A stretch of DNA of 64,000 nt from Proteus mirabilis ATCC 29906 (GTDB lineage: Bacteria > Pseudomonadota > Gammaproteobacteria > Enterobacterales > Enterobacteriaceae): assembly GCF_000160755.1 (NCBI RefSeq), contig NZ_GG668576.1:994506-1058505 (forward strand), read 5' to 3'. Below are positions 20,949-31,108 of this stretch, in pieces. A program made the position numbers and the translations under genes. Position 1 is the first letter of the stretch. The number at the start of each line of letters is the position of its first letter. The notes under the pieces are model-generated. The model worked only from the letters and a program-made list of their open reading frames with translations, was not told the origin of the DNA and ran no database searches.

Positions 20949-22130
20949 TCAGACTGCTTTTACTGAAATTGGTTCACCTTGCAGACGTTTTTTCAGAGTA
21001 CGCTTAGTTCGGTCAATCACATCACCAGCAAGTTGACCACAGGCAGCGTCAATATCATCACCACGAGTTTTACGTACAATAGTGGTGAAACCATATTCCA
21101 TTAACACTTTAGAGAAACGATCAATGCGACTATTAGAACTGCGTCCATAAGGTGCGCCTGGGAACGGGTTCCATGGAATTAAGTTGATTTTACAAGGTGT
21201 ATCTTTTAAGCACTCTGCTAATTGATGTGCTTGTTCAGTGCTGTCATTAATATGATCAAGCATGACATACTCAACAGTAACTCGACCTTGGTTTGCATTA
21301 GATTTAGCAATATAACGACGCACGCCATCAAGAAACATTTCAATATTATATTTCTTGTTAATAGGAACAATTTCATCACGAATATCATCTGTTGGTGCAT
21401 GCAATGAAATCGCTAAAGCAACATCAACCGCATCAGCTAATTTATCTAATGCAGGTACGACACCGGATGTAGACACGGTGACTCGACGTTTAGATAAACC
21501 AAAGCCAAAGTCATCCATCATAATTTCAAGAGCAGGAATAACATTGTTAAGGTTAAGTAATGGTTCACCCATTCCCATCATAACAACATTAGTGATTGGA
21601 CGACGGCCTGTCTCTTTTAAAGCACCAATAATTTTAGCAGCACGCCACACTTGGCCAATAATTTCAGAAACTTTAAGGTTACGGTTAAAACCTTGTTGTG
21701 CCGTTGAACAGAATTTACACTCTAACGCGCAACCCACTTGTGACGAAACACATAACGTCGCACGATCATCTTCAGGAATATAGACTGTTTCAACTTGTTG
21801 AGAGCCTACTTTAATCGCCCACTTAATAGTGCCATCCGCAGAGCGTTGTTCTTCAGACACCTCAGGTGCCTTGATTTCGGCAATCTCTTTTAACTTCGCA
21901 CGCAGCACTTTATTGATATCTGTCATCTGATCAAAATCATCATAGCAATAATGGTATATCCATTTCATGATTTGATCAGCGCGGAAAGGCTTTTCGCCCA
22001 TAGAGACAAAAAGCTCACGCATCTGTTTACGATTTAAATCTAACAGATTGATTTTTGTTTTTTGATTCACAGTATTTTCTTTAGAAACAGCGACAGAAGC
22101 GCTTGGCGCTGGAGTGGTAGATTGGGTCAT
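20949..22130 (-). CDS. rlmN: 23S rRNA/tRNA m2A methyltransferase RlmN
   Basis: Radical SAM enzyme that methylates C2 of A2503 in 23S rRNA and A37 of several tRNAs. The 393-aa product has the CX3CX2C cluster motif at C134, C138 and C141 (CALECKFC), and the partner catalytic cysteine near residue 364 in [12 protein letters not shown]. It is closely similar to E. coli RlmN through the body, with a longer, poorly conserved N-terminus. It is probably the first gene of the rlmN-pilW-rodZ-ispG run; ndk lies upstream behind a terminator. Confidence 0.97.
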
Positions 22131-22194
22131 GACATTGCCTCGTTGTTACACTATGCGGCCTACGTTAATAAAATCTATTAACGGGATACTTATT

Positions 22195-22235
22195 AATTAA
22201 TAAAAAGACGCCCCATTAAAGATTAACAGGGCGTC
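22195..22235 (-). terminator. Terminator of ndk
   Basis: A 7-bp GC-rich stem (22207-22213 with 22229-22235, arms GACGCCC and GGGCGTC), followed by a T5 run on the minus strand. Confidence 0.88.
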
Positions 22236-22271
22236 GCATTGTACATTTTTTCGTATACAGATGCTAATAAA

Positions 22272-22697
22272 TTAGCGTGGGCAAATTTCGTTTTCAGTAA
22301 AGAAATAAGCAATTTCACGCGCAGCTGAAGCTTCTGAATCTGAACCATGCACTGCATTTTCTGTAAAGCTATCCGCGTAATCAGCACGTAAAGTACCCGC
22401 TAAAGCGTTATCAGGATTAGTTGCACCCATTAAGTCACGATGACGTTGGATAGCATTTTCGCCTTCTAATACTTGTACCATGATAGGGCCAGAAGTCATA
22501 AACTCAACTAAACCATCAAAGAAAGGACGGCCTTTATGCTCTTCATAAAAACCTTCTGCTTGTTCACGAGTTAAATGCAACATTTTGGCTGCTACGATGC
22601 TGAAACCCGCACTTTCAAAGCGGTTATAGATTGCACCAATAACATTTTTTTTCACTGCGTTTGGTTTGATAATAGAAAAAGTGCGCTGAATAGCCAT
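22272..22697 (-). CDS. ndk: Nucleoside diphosphate kinase
   Basis: Balances nucleoside triphosphate pools by transferring phosphate from ATP to other NDPs. The 141-aa product matches the family length. The phospho-histidine is H117 in the signature NAVHGSDSE, and the N-terminal [11 protein letters not shown] strand and RADYADS segment are intact. It is transcribed alone, ended by a terminator ahead of rlmN. The region between ndk and pbpC (22698-22932) is AT-rich and holds no other gene. Confidence 0.98.
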   Translation of the reverse strand: MAIQRTFSIIKPNAVKKNVIGAIYNRFESAGFSIVAAKMLHLTREQAEGFYEEHKGRPFFDGLVEFMTSGPIMVQVLEGENAIQRHRDLMGATNPDNALAGTLRADYADSFTENAVHGSDSEASAAREIAYFFTENEICPR

Positions 22698-22932
22698 GTA
22701 TTACCTCAAAATATTGTATTAATAACAACTTATGTTGCCTGTTTTTATCGCAGATCATGGAAAAACAGCTCAAAACCGTATCCCCTGCAAAAATAAGGGA
22801 TTGATTATAGGGGGATAACAATAAATTGCACAGATGAAATCCCGCTTTTTTTTAAAAAACTGTGGCAAAAAAGTTATAATTTATCGATTTAATCACATTT
22901 TTTGCCTTCATTTGATTAAACTCTGCACTTAT

Positions 22933-25254
22933 TTAACGAAAACTGAAATTCACCATATCCGTTTGACCGCTAAGATCAAGCACCGAAAGTTGGTATTTGC
23001 CACGTTTTTCTAATAAATAAGAGAACGTTGCCCCATTTTCAGTTTTACCGATTTGTTCACCATTTAAAAACCACCACTGCATACCACTTCCCCCTTGTGT
23101 AGAAACCGTTATTTCAAGCTGAGTTTCACCAGGCAATGGACGCAATAAATCCCCTTTTCTTATCCCAGAGATATACAAGGGGATCATATCTTCTTTAATC
23201 GGTGGACATGTTAATGAAATTGGTAGTAATCGTTTTGCTCTACGCTCTTTTTCAGGCAACCAAGCATCTAATGCTATCGGCCATAGAGCAATATCCTTTA
23301 ATTGAGCACCAGGACAATTAGGCCCTGTACGTTTTCCTTCTTTATCTATCCATACTTTTTCATTGATGCCTAAAATGCCCTCTTGGCTTTCATTCAATAG
23401 TGTTGGGGGAATAGTATTATCAAGGATCCAGCTTCGTCGGCTGACTCGACAGTTACTATCTTCTTTAGGCAAAGCTTTTCCCGTTGGCCAACAAATAGCT
23501 GCGGCTGAGACACTATTTGGCCTAGGATCAACAGGAGGCCGCTGTTTATTTTGATAAAAATAACTCGTCAATAAATTATTAACTTGATTCATTATCGGTA
23601 CAGCGGTTGCAAATCCAAACTGCCCCGCAACAGGTGTGCCATCAGGTCTCCCCACCCAAACACCAATGGTATAACGCGCATTAACGCCTATCGACCATGC
23701 ATCACGATAACCATAACTTGTGCCTGTTTTCCAAGCCAAAGGAACAACCGCTGAAATAGCACTATCAGGACGAGGCCGTGCCTCTCCCGCTAAAATTCGC
23801 CGAATGATCCACGCAGCACCGGGTGACATTAACATACGTTCATTGATGGTTTGCTCTGGCGTAAAACGTAACGGCGCTGTTTTTCCATGCCTTGCAAGCG
23901 CACTAAAAGTCGCCACTAATTGATCCATTCGTGTTGCTGTTCCTCCTAAAATAAGCGCTAAATTAGGTTCAGAGCCATAAGGAAAACGCATTTCAAGGTG
24001 ATTATGTCGCAACTTAGCTGCAAATTTTTTTGCGCCATAAGCTTCTATTAATTGAACGGCAGGTAAATTTAATGAACGACTAAGGGCTTCACTGGCACTC
24101 ACGGCACCGTTAAATCCAGTATCAAAATTACCAGGACGGTAATCTTCAAAACGGCGCGGAACATCTTGTAATAGTGATTCTGCATGGATCAATCCTTCAT
24201 CCAAAGCAAGACCATAAATAAAAGGCTTTAAGGTTGATCCCGGCGAACGCCATGCACTTATCATATCAACATGCCCAAAGCGTTGATTATCATTAAAGTC
24301 CGCCGATCCAACATAGCCTTTAACACTCATATCCGTGTGATCGACCACAAGTATTGCCAGAGAAGTTTTATCGGCTAGCTGATATTTCCACTGTTTGGCT
24401 AGCTCTTCTAGTTGTCGCTGAAGATTAATATCAATCGTGGTTGTGATCACCGGCGCTTTTTGCTCGTTATACATACGCCGAGCCAATAACGGCGCGAGTT
24501 GTGGCGTTTGTCTTGGTGCAAGTAGCACTTGCTCTTGCTTTATTTCAGCCACTTTCTCTTTGGGCCAAATTTGATATTCCGCTAATCTATCTAATACTTT
24601 ATCCCGTGCAGCTTGAGCACGCTCTGGATACCGGTCTGGCCTTAAACGACTGGGTGCTTGAGGTAATACCGCCATTAATGTTGCTTCACCTGCTGATAAA
24701 TCAGCGGGAGATTTACCTAAATAGGCCCAACTTGCAGCGCCAATCCCTTCTAAAGTGCCACCAAAAGGTGCACGGTTAAGATAAATTTCTAAAATCTCAT
24801 CTTTCGAGTAATACCATTCAAGCTGTAATGTCCGCCATAATTGTTTTAATTTTCCCCCTAAAGTCCGTGAGTGGGGGTCAATCAAACGCGCAACTTGCAT
24901 TGAAAGCGTACTGCCTCCAGAAACAATTTTTCCCGAGCTTAAGTCTTGCCATGCGGCACGTAAAATAGCTATAGGATTAACACCGGGGTGCTGATAAAAC
25001 CAGCGATCTTCATAAGCTATCAACGCCTGCAAATATTCAGGGGAAACATCAGAAAGGGTAACGTGATAACGCCATATTCCTTCTTTATCAGCAAAACGCC
25101 AAAGTGGTGTTCCATCTTCAGCCGTTACTATGGTGGCGATTTGAGGCTCGGGATCTGGCAGTGGCCAGATCTTATCTGCTATCCATAGCAATAATGGTGT
25201 TACTAATAGAAAAATAACGCTCGCGGCGATTAACCGCTTATATCCTAGTTTCAT
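22933..25254 (-). CDS. pbpC: Penicillin-binding protein 1C
   Basis: Inner-membrane class A PBP that extends and may cross-link peptidoglycan. The 773-aa product (E. coli 770) has one N-terminal membrane anchor (residues about 8-25). A GT51 glycosyltransferase domain follows with EDRWFYQHPGVNP and GGSTLSMQVARL, then the transpeptidase domain with SXXK in SPGSTLKPF, SXN in SRSLNLP and KTG in WKTGTSYGYRDAW, and a C-terminal BiPBP_C domain. It lies 49 bases downstream of yfhM, the conserved pairing that couples protease trapping to wall repair. Confidence 0.97.
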   Translation of the reverse strand: MKLGYKRLIAASVIFLLVTPLLLWIADKIWPLPDPEPQIATIVTAEDGTPLWRFADKEGIWRYHVTLSDVSPEYLQALIAYEDRWFYQHPGVNPIAILRAAWQDLSSGKIVSGGSTLSMQVARLIDPHSRTLGGKLKQLWRTLQLEWYYSKDEILEIYLNRAPFGGTLEGIGAASWAYLGKSPADLSAGEATLMAVLPQAPSRLRPDRYPERAQAARDKVLDRLAEYQIWPKEKVAEIKQEQVLLAPRQTPQLAPLLARRMYNEQKAPVITTTIDINLQRQLEELAKQWKYQLADKTSLAILVVDHTDMSVKGYVGSADFNDNQRFGHVDMISAWRSPGSTLKPFIYGLALDEGLIHAESLLQDVPRRFEDYRPGNFDTGFNGAVSASEALSRSLNLPAVQLIEAYGAKKFAAKLRHNHLEMRFPYGSEPNLALILGGTATRMDQLVATFSALARHGKTAPLRFTPEQTINERMLMSPGAAWIIRRILAGEARPRPDSAISAVVPLAWKTGTSYGYRDAWSIGVNARYTIGVWVGRPDGTPVAGQFGFATAVPIMNQVNNLLTSYFYQNKQRPPVDPRPNSVSAAAICWPTGKALPKEDSNCRVSRRSWILDNTIPPTLLNESQEGILGINEKVWIDKEGKRTGPNCPGAQLKDIALWPIALDAWLPEKERRAKRLLPISLTCPPIKEDMIPLYISGIRKGDLLRPLPGETQLEITVSTQGGSGMQWWFLNGEQIGKTENGATFSYLLEKRGKYQLSVLDLSGQTDMVNFSFR

Positions 25255-25268
25255 TCAATCACTCAAAG

Positions 25269-25295
25269 GAAAAAGCCCTTTCCGAAGAAAGGGCT
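25269..25295 (-). terminator. Hairpin between yfhM and pbpC
   Basis: A 9-bp perfect stem (25274-25282 with 25287-25295, arms AGCCCTTTC and GAAAGGGCT) with a CGAA-type tetraloop, followed by T5 on the minus strand. It lies just past the yfhM stop and would lower pbpC transcription from yfhM. Confidence 0.8.
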
Positions 25296-25302
25296 GTCTA
25301 GC

Positions 25303-28300
25303 TTAAGGCACAACATCAATTTTATTTTTTGTTGCCCCTACGGCACGCCAATAAGGCACATACATTGACTCAACTTGCGGTGGCGGTACTTGATAACTCC
25401 CCGGAGTTACCGCTCTTGCTAAGTAAAGTAATGTCGTAGGACGATATTTATCAACCGCTATTGCGGCAACAAAACGATCATCACGATATTCAAGATGTTT
25501 AATATTGGCTTGTCCCATATCATCAATAAACTCCTGCAAATCAGCAGCACTATCGCTTAAGCTTGCGCTACTTGATGCTAAGTTTTGATTTTCAATTTCA
25601 AGCCCCGCAGGTAATAGATCAACCACTAAGGCATCAGGTACATCTCTATTAGCTGAAACCTCTAATTTTACCACCAGCATTTCACCACTTTGTAAGCGAT
25701 TAGGATCGACTCGATTGCCTTTTAGATCGTAATAACTACGATTGATCTTCAATACATTGCTATAAGGCGCTGGGGCAACTTTTGGATATCCGACAACATT
25801 CATTCGAGAGTAAATGGTTGTACCACCTTGGTTGTTTAGCTCTAAACCTTCTTGCAATTGTGTTGCTGTCAATGCTTCATTAACTGCGCGATCACTACTC
25901 ATTGCTGGCACTTGACGATTAATGGTTACTTCCCAAGGCTTCTCTGCCATATCAATAAAGAAACGACCAGCAAGGTATAGTGAGTTACTCTCCTGTGTAG
26001 AGAACCATTCACGCCCTGTTAAGTTATCAGATAATGTAATAACACTGGCATCACGAGTTTGAGTTTCCAAATTGTTTTCACTGAGTAGCGCAATAATCAA
26101 CGCTTGGTCACGAATAGTACTGCCGTAATCACCTAAACCGTAATTATATTTACGTGGCATGGTGACCCCTTCAGCAATTAGGCTTTCAGCGCGAGAGTTA
26201 TCTCCCATCAATTTCAAAGCAACACCTAACTGCACAAGCGCTAAACCACTACCCGCTTGATTACGTTCTAGATATAAACGGCGCAATTCTCCCAAAGGGG
26301 CTTTTTGCTGATTAGCCAGAACTAAAGCTGCATATGCTCTTGCTGAGAATCGAGCCGCATCTTGGTTAACCACATACTCTTCATTAACAATGTTTTTATC
26401 TTGTAAATAACGTAGTAGACGATCATTTGCCCGTTTTAATGCCTCAGTAGGAACTTCATAACCTTGTTGAGACGCTCTAAATAAGAAATCTGTTGCATAC
26501 GCCGTTAACCAAAACTCTTCACGCCCACCTTGAGCCCACAAGGCAAATCCTCCTTCGGATTTTTGCATTGTTAAGATATGAGCAATCCCTTTTTCTATGG
26601 CTTCTTTTCTTTGCATATCTGTTTGTGTTTTGATCCCCAATTGCTTCAACTCTTTCTCTGTTGAATACAAGGATGGATATAATCCACTAACAGTTTGCTC
26701 AAGACATCCATAAGGATATGCAAATAACTCTCTAACATAACGCGCTACCTGTAACGGAGGGCGACTGGTAAGTAATAATTCCCCCTCAAGCGTTGAGCGA
26801 TTAAATTGATTTAATGCTTCGTTTGGTAGGCGCCAAGACTCACCATCTGCTAATGTATTGGCGTAATGTATTGTCTCAGCAGGATACGCAGGGCGTACAC
26901 CTATTTTCCAAGTATTTTGATAAGGTTTTATCTCTTCATTAGGTACTTTAATACCATAAATAGACAGGGAAAATTCTCCTTGGCCAAATCCATGTTTTGC
27001 CGTAATAGGGATTTGAACTTGAGTTCGTTCACCTTTCGATAATGAAACGGTTTTACTATCGACACCCGCTAAATCAACTAATCCTGATGCCGTATAATTT
27101 AACGTAATAGATTGTGGTGCATCCGTTAAGTTAGTTAAATCTAATGACAGTAACGCATCATCTCCCCCAGCCATAAAGCGTGGTAATGAGAGTTGAGTAA
27201 CTAATGGCGCGGCAACAACAACTTTACCTTCTTGGCTACCAAATTTATCGGCAGTCCATGCTTGAGCCATAAGGCGGACTTCACCATTAAACTCAGGTAT
27301 AGGTAAAGAAACCTCACCTTCACCTTGTGCATTTAATTTTACAGATGTTGCTTGTTGAGCAATGATTTGCACATCTGTTAATGGTTTTTTACCACCACGA
27401 GATAATGCGCTTTCTTCGCTTCCATCACCACCAAAACGTAGGTTGGCTAAACGCCCTTCACCTTCAATTAACTGACCATAAACATCGTATTGATCAACGC
27501 TATAACGCTTACGACCAAAGAAAGCTTCGTACGGATCAGGCGTTTTATAGTCGGTAATATTTAAGACACCTGTATCAACTGCAGACACTAATACATTGAT
27601 GTTTTCCGGCAATGGCTGGCCTGCAACGGGCTTAGCTTTAATCCGAATTTTTAGATCTTGATTTGGACGAATTTTTTCAGGTGCATCCAGTGCAATATCT
27701 ATACGGCGATTGTTATCTTGTAGTGGTAAATGCAAAATACCTACTGCACGTTTTACCGTCGCTTGTTTGGATGTATCCCCCGGTCTTACCACCACCGAAG
27801 TCAAATATAAATCGTGTCTTGCCCACTCTTTATTAATAGGTACTTCAACATCAAGCCCTTTTTCAGGTACATCAATCTCTTGCCACCATAGTGGCCCATC
27901 ACTCGATTCTAATAACACATAACCTTTGCCAGGATGAGGGGCTGCAATATTGAGTTTGACTTTTTCACCCGGTAAGTAACTCTCTTTATCTAATTTTAAT
28001 TTAACTTGATCAGGTCTTACTGCCCCGGTTCCGCCTGTATTATCCATCCAAGAATAGCCCGCCCAAAAACGTAAGCTACTGACAAGTTCTGTTTTAGGAT
28101 CGACCACTTCTATACGATAAGAGCCCCATTCAACAGGGAAAGCCACTTTTGCGGTACCATCTTTAGCTATTTTGATAGTCTGCTCATCCATTTGCAGATC
28201 TTTTTGATTGTAGCCAGACTCCCAACCATTTGAATTAGACCAACGCCAATAATAATCATAACGTTCGTAAATAAATCTTACTTTTAGGTCATCTGCAGGT

Positions 28301-30387
28301 AATTTTTTACCCTCTTGATCGGTATAAACGATTTCAAACTCCGCCATTGAGTTTTCATCAACACTATAGCCTGATTTATATTTATCATTACGGTAGTCAT
28401 ACACCTCTTTTTTAGCAAAAACAGGGCGAATTCCCGCAAGATGTGTCGCTGGCCATACCGCTTGTTGATAACGGCGAGTAACAGGACGCCCTCCGGCTTC
28501 AAGTAAGCTTGCTTGTAAGATAATATTAATCGGTGATTTTACTTCAGCATAACGGTCTTTATCAACCGTTAATGCCCCTTCACCATCTGTATCAAGAGTA
28601 AGTTCAAATTCATCTAATAAACGACTTAAATTTTCATCTTTTACGGCACCAAATTCATAACCCGGCAGTTGACTGACGGCTTCTCGCGAAGCTTTTAAGA
28701 AAACCTGCCCTTGTAAGCGATTATCTGCTGCCGGTGCACCATAAAGATAACGACCTTTAATATCAAAATAAGCATTATTACCACTGAGTAAAATGCCTTT
28801 TTTACCGGTGATCTCTAATGCCATACGCTCAGGCATAAAATCTTCAACTTGGAATTGGTAGAAGCGTGGAGTGCCATCGCCTAAATCAAAACGTAATTTC
28901 CGAATACCTGTACTCTCATTTTCAGGGATCATCAGTTTCAACTGATAAAAACCATTTTCAGGTTGCCAAACAAAACTACGGGAAACCTGACCATCCGTTT
29001 TTAATAAGTCAACTTTAACAGGTTGCTCTTTAATCGGGTTTCCATCACCATCTCGCAATAAACCATTAACGATTAAGGTTTCGCCGGGGCGGTACAGATC
29101 GCGTGGACCAAAAACAAAAAATTGTTTGCTATAACCTTGTGGCCCGCCGATATCAAATTCGGATAAATCAAGGGCTGGTTTACGCAAATCAATCATACTG
29201 GTTTGCCCATTACGAATAGCGAGTAATAAACGTGCTTTATCACTCTTTTCTAATGTGGCATGCCCTTGATTATCAGTTTTTGTTTTAGATATTAAATTAC
29301 CTTTTTCATCCAAAAGACGAATTTCAATATTGTCTAATGCTGCGCCATTTTTCAGGGATTGAGTAAAAATATCTAGCGTATTAAGGTAGCTATGTACTGA
29401 TAAACCGATATCACTAAAAGTAAATACCGTTGCCGGCATGGTATAGGAGTATTTACCTGCCTGCTGCATTACAGCGATATAGACACCCTCTTTTTTTAGG
29501 GCTTCAATGGATTTGAGTGGTAATAAGACATTTTCACGGGTGTTTTTTTCTGTATCAAGTTCAAAGCGCCCGCTATACACCAAATCCGCTTGTGACAGAA
29601 AATCGTCTGATTCCCAATAGTTAATATTAGAGCGGCTTTCCCATTGAGTTAAAAATTGTGTCAACCGATCATCTTTAACTCGGAAAAAGTTAACATCGAC
29701 TTGTTCGACATTTAATGCGCTAATTGGTAAACCTTCCGTTGCTTCTAACGGTAATAATGAGCCTTTACTGGTAAAGCCAACCGATGGAAAAATCTCTTCT
29801 GTAGTAAATTTTTGGCTAAATGGCTCTACTAATTTACGTTCGTTAATTCCTTTAATTTGAGCATCAATAGTCAGGTTTAACTCTGTTGAAGGTGGCAAAT
29901 GGCGGAATCGTAACTCCATCAGATTATCAGATAGCTCCCAAGCCCCCTCTAATTTACCTTTTTTAGTATCAACAAGACGGATAACATCATCAAATTTCTG
30001 GTCAGGATCGAGTGGTACTGAAAAAGTCACTACCATCGTACTTGCGCCATCGCGTTGTAATTCAGAGGCATCTAGTACAGTCACCTCTTTACCTGCATAA
30101 CGACGAGCAAGTTCATTGCGCACTTCTTGGCTAGTTAATGCAGTTTGATTATTCGTTTTGGTTGTAACTGCGGTTTTATCACCAAGTTGTGTTGTCGTTT
30201 GTTGCGATGTGCTTTTTTGTCCCGCAACTTGTGTTGGTTGTGAGTTATCACTCGTCGAAGATTGCTCATCTTCTGTTTTGTTATCATCACAGCCTGTTAA
30301 AGCTAATGCTGAAGCCAGTACCACTGCAAGTGTACACCAACGGTACCCTCTTTTTTCCGTGTACTGTCTAAATTGATCTCGATTCAT
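25303..30387 (-). CDS. yfhM: Bacterial alpha-2-macroglobulin YfhM (lipoprotein)
   Basis: Large periplasmic protease-trap lipoprotein thought to defend the envelope from host or rival proteases. The product is 1694 aa from the ATG at 30387, which has AAAGGA 7 bases upstream; the ATG at 30393 is too close to that site. A lipobox, LALTGC, follows a hydrophobic signal. The thioester motif CLEQ is present in YPYGCLEQTVSG, the Cys at about residue 1228, so this is the covalent-trapping type. MG-domain repeats fill the N-terminal two thirds, with an alpha-helical thioester domain after. It pairs with pbpC. Confidence 0.96.
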   Translation of the reverse strand: MNRDQFRQYTEKRGYRWCTLAVVLASALALTGCDDNKTEDEQSSTSDNSQPTQVAGQKSTSQQTTTQLGDKTAVTTKTNNQTALTSQEVRNELARRYAGKEVTVLDASELQRDGASTMVVTFSVPLDPDQKFDDVIRLVDTKKGKLEGAWELSDNLMELRFRHLPPSTELNLTIDAQIKGINERKLVEPFSQKFTTEEIFPSVGFTSKGSLLPLEATEGLPISALNVEQVDVNFFRVKDDRLTQFLTQWESRSNINYWESDDFLSQADLVYSGRFELDTEKNTRENVLLPLKSIEALKKEGVYIAVMQQAGKYSYTMPATVFTFSDIGLSVHSYLNTLDIFTQSLKNGAALDNIEIRLLDEKGNLISKTKTDNQGHATLEKSDKARLLLAIRNGQTSMIDLRKPALDLSEFDIGGPQGYSKQFFVFGPRDLYRPGETLIVNGLLRDGDGNPIKEQPVKVDLLKTDGQVSRSFVWQPENGFYQLKLMIPENESTGIRKLRFDLGDGTPRFYQFQVEDFMPERMALEITGKKGILLSGNNAYFDIKGRYLYGAPAADNRLQGQVFLKASREAVSQLPGYEFGAVKDENLSRLLDEFELTLDTDGEGALTVDKDRYAEVKSPINIILQASLLEAGGRPVTRRYQQAVWPATHLAGIRPVFAKKEVYDYRNDKYKSGYSVDENSMAEFEIVYTDQEGKKLPADDLKVRFIYERYDYYWRWSNSNGWESGYNQKDLQMDEQTIKIAKDGTAKVAFPVEWGSYRIEVVDPKTELVSSLRFWAGYSWMDNTGGTGAVRPDQVKLKLDKESYLPGEKVKLNIAAPHPGKGYVLLESSDGPLWWQEIDVPEKGLDVEVPINKEWARHDLYLTSVVVRPGDTSKQATVKRAVGILHLPLQDNNRRIDIALDAPEKIRPNQDLKIRIKAKPVAGQPLPENINVLVSAVDTGVLNITDYKTPDPYEAFFGRKRYSVDQYDVYGQLIEGEGRLANLRFGGDGSEESALSRGGKKPLTDVQIIAQQATSVKLNAQGEGEVSLPIPEFNGEVRLMAQAWTADKFGSQEGKVVVAAPLVTQLSLPRFMAGGDDALLSLDLTNLTDAPQSITLNYTASGLVDLAGVDSKTVSLSKGERTQVQIPITAKHGFGQGEFSLSIYGIKVPNEEIKPYQNTWKIGVRPAYPAETIHYANTLADGESWRLPNEALNQFNRSTLEGELLLTSRPPLQVARYVRELFAYPYGCLEQTVSGLYPSLYSTEKELKQLGIKTQTDMQRKEAIEKGIAHILTMQKSEGGFALWAQGGREEFWLTAYATDFLFRASQQGYEVPTEALKRANDRLLRYLQDKNIVNEEYVVNQDAARFSARAYAALVLANQQKAPLGELRRLYLERNQAGSGLALVQLGVALKLMGDNSRAESLIAEGVTMPRKYNYGLGDYGSTIRDQALIIALLSENNLETQTRDASVITLSDNLTGREWFSTQESNSLYLAGRFFIDMAEKPWEVTINRQVPAMSSDRAVNEALTATQLQEGLELNNQGGTTIYSRMNVVGYPKVAPAPYSNVLKINRSYYDLKGNRVDPNRLQSGEMLVVKLEVSANRDVPDALVVDLLPAGLEIENQNLASSSASLSDSAADLQEFIDDMGQANIKHLEYRDDRFVAAIAVDKYRPTTLLYLARAVTPGSYQVPPPQVESMYVPYWRAVGATKNKIDVVP

Positions 30388-30599
30388 ATCCATTTCCTTT
30401 AATTCAACCCCTGAATTATATGATGTTTTATGCAGGCTATAATAATATACAACGTATTAAGTAAATTAATTATCTAATACTACAGCCTTATTTAGGCTTT
30501 ACTAATTATTTGTTTGTGCGTTTTTAAGCAAAATAATAGTAAAACAAAGAGTTACATATAAATGCAAACCATTTGCTATTTTAATCATTTTCTTATTAT

Positions 30600-30634
30600 A
30601 GGGTAAAAAAAAGCGATATCTGATGAGATATCGC
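30600..30634 (-). terminator. Terminator of pepB-sseB
   Basis: A 9-bp perfect stem (30613-30621 with 30626-30634, arms GCGATATCT and AGATATCGC), a 4-base loop, and a T8 tail on the minus strand. It lies 22 bases past the sseB stop. The AT-rich 30388-30599 has no gene and should hold the yfhM promoter. Confidence 0.93.
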
Positions 30635-30655
30635 CTAAACTGCAAAAAAACTAGG

Positions 30656-31081
30656 TTAGGTATTCAAATTAACGATTGGAATACCCTTACGAAGAAAGCC
30701 CCCTAGTTTGCGTTGATAAAAAGGGGTTACATGGTGAGTCATAAAATGACTTACACCTTGCTCATCTTTATTCACAAAACAGAAATCCAGAGATCGTCCT
30801 TCTTCTAGATGCTCAAAAGCGGCTTCAGCAGCTTGTGGGAGTATCTGAGCAATAATATTTTCTTCTCCAGTGATTTCTAGCCCAATCAAATAAAATGACT
30901 CATCATCACCTTGCTCCAAAGCATTAACAATAAATGCACGACGAATAGGCTTATGTTGACCAAAAAATTCGCTCAATGCTTGTGTTAATTTTTCAGGCTG
31001 TGGCTCAAGCACACTCAGTTGTAGAGAAGAACCTTCAACAGCAACAATTTCTTGTACTTCAAATTGTTCAGATACATCCAT
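30656..31081 (-). CDS. sseB: SseB-like protein, C-terminal domain only
   Basis: Related to E. coli SseB (enhanced serine sensitivity), a cytoplasmic protein of unclear function. The product is 141 aa against about 258 in E. coli and lines up only with the C-terminal half: PIRRAFIV (E. coli KRAFIC) and the end GVSHFMTHHVTPFYQRKLGG. The start is the ATG at 31081 with GGAG 6 bases upstream; the longer reading would begin at a TTG. It lies 27 bases after pepB, so the two form one transcript. With a good ribosome site and clean frame, it looks like an expressed one-domain version, not decay. Confidence 0.85.
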   Translation of the reverse strand: MDVSEQFEVQEIVAVEGSSLQLSVLEPQPEKLTQALSEFFGQHKPIRRAFIVNALEQGDDESFYLIGLEITGEENIIAQILPQAAEAAFEHLEEGRSLDFCFVNKDEQGVSHFMTHHVTPFYQRKLGGFLRKGIPIVNLNT

Positions 31082-31108
31082 TACAAACTCCAAATCACAT
31101 AATGTTTA

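Noticed and set aside
21355-21783. 142-codon open frame antisense to rlmN
   Set aside because: rlmN is conserved over its whole length; the opposite frame shows no domain.
22933-30387. yfhM-pbpC as a novel defence system
   Set aside because: The alpha-2-macroglobulin and PBP1C pair is a known arrangement in many proteobacteria.
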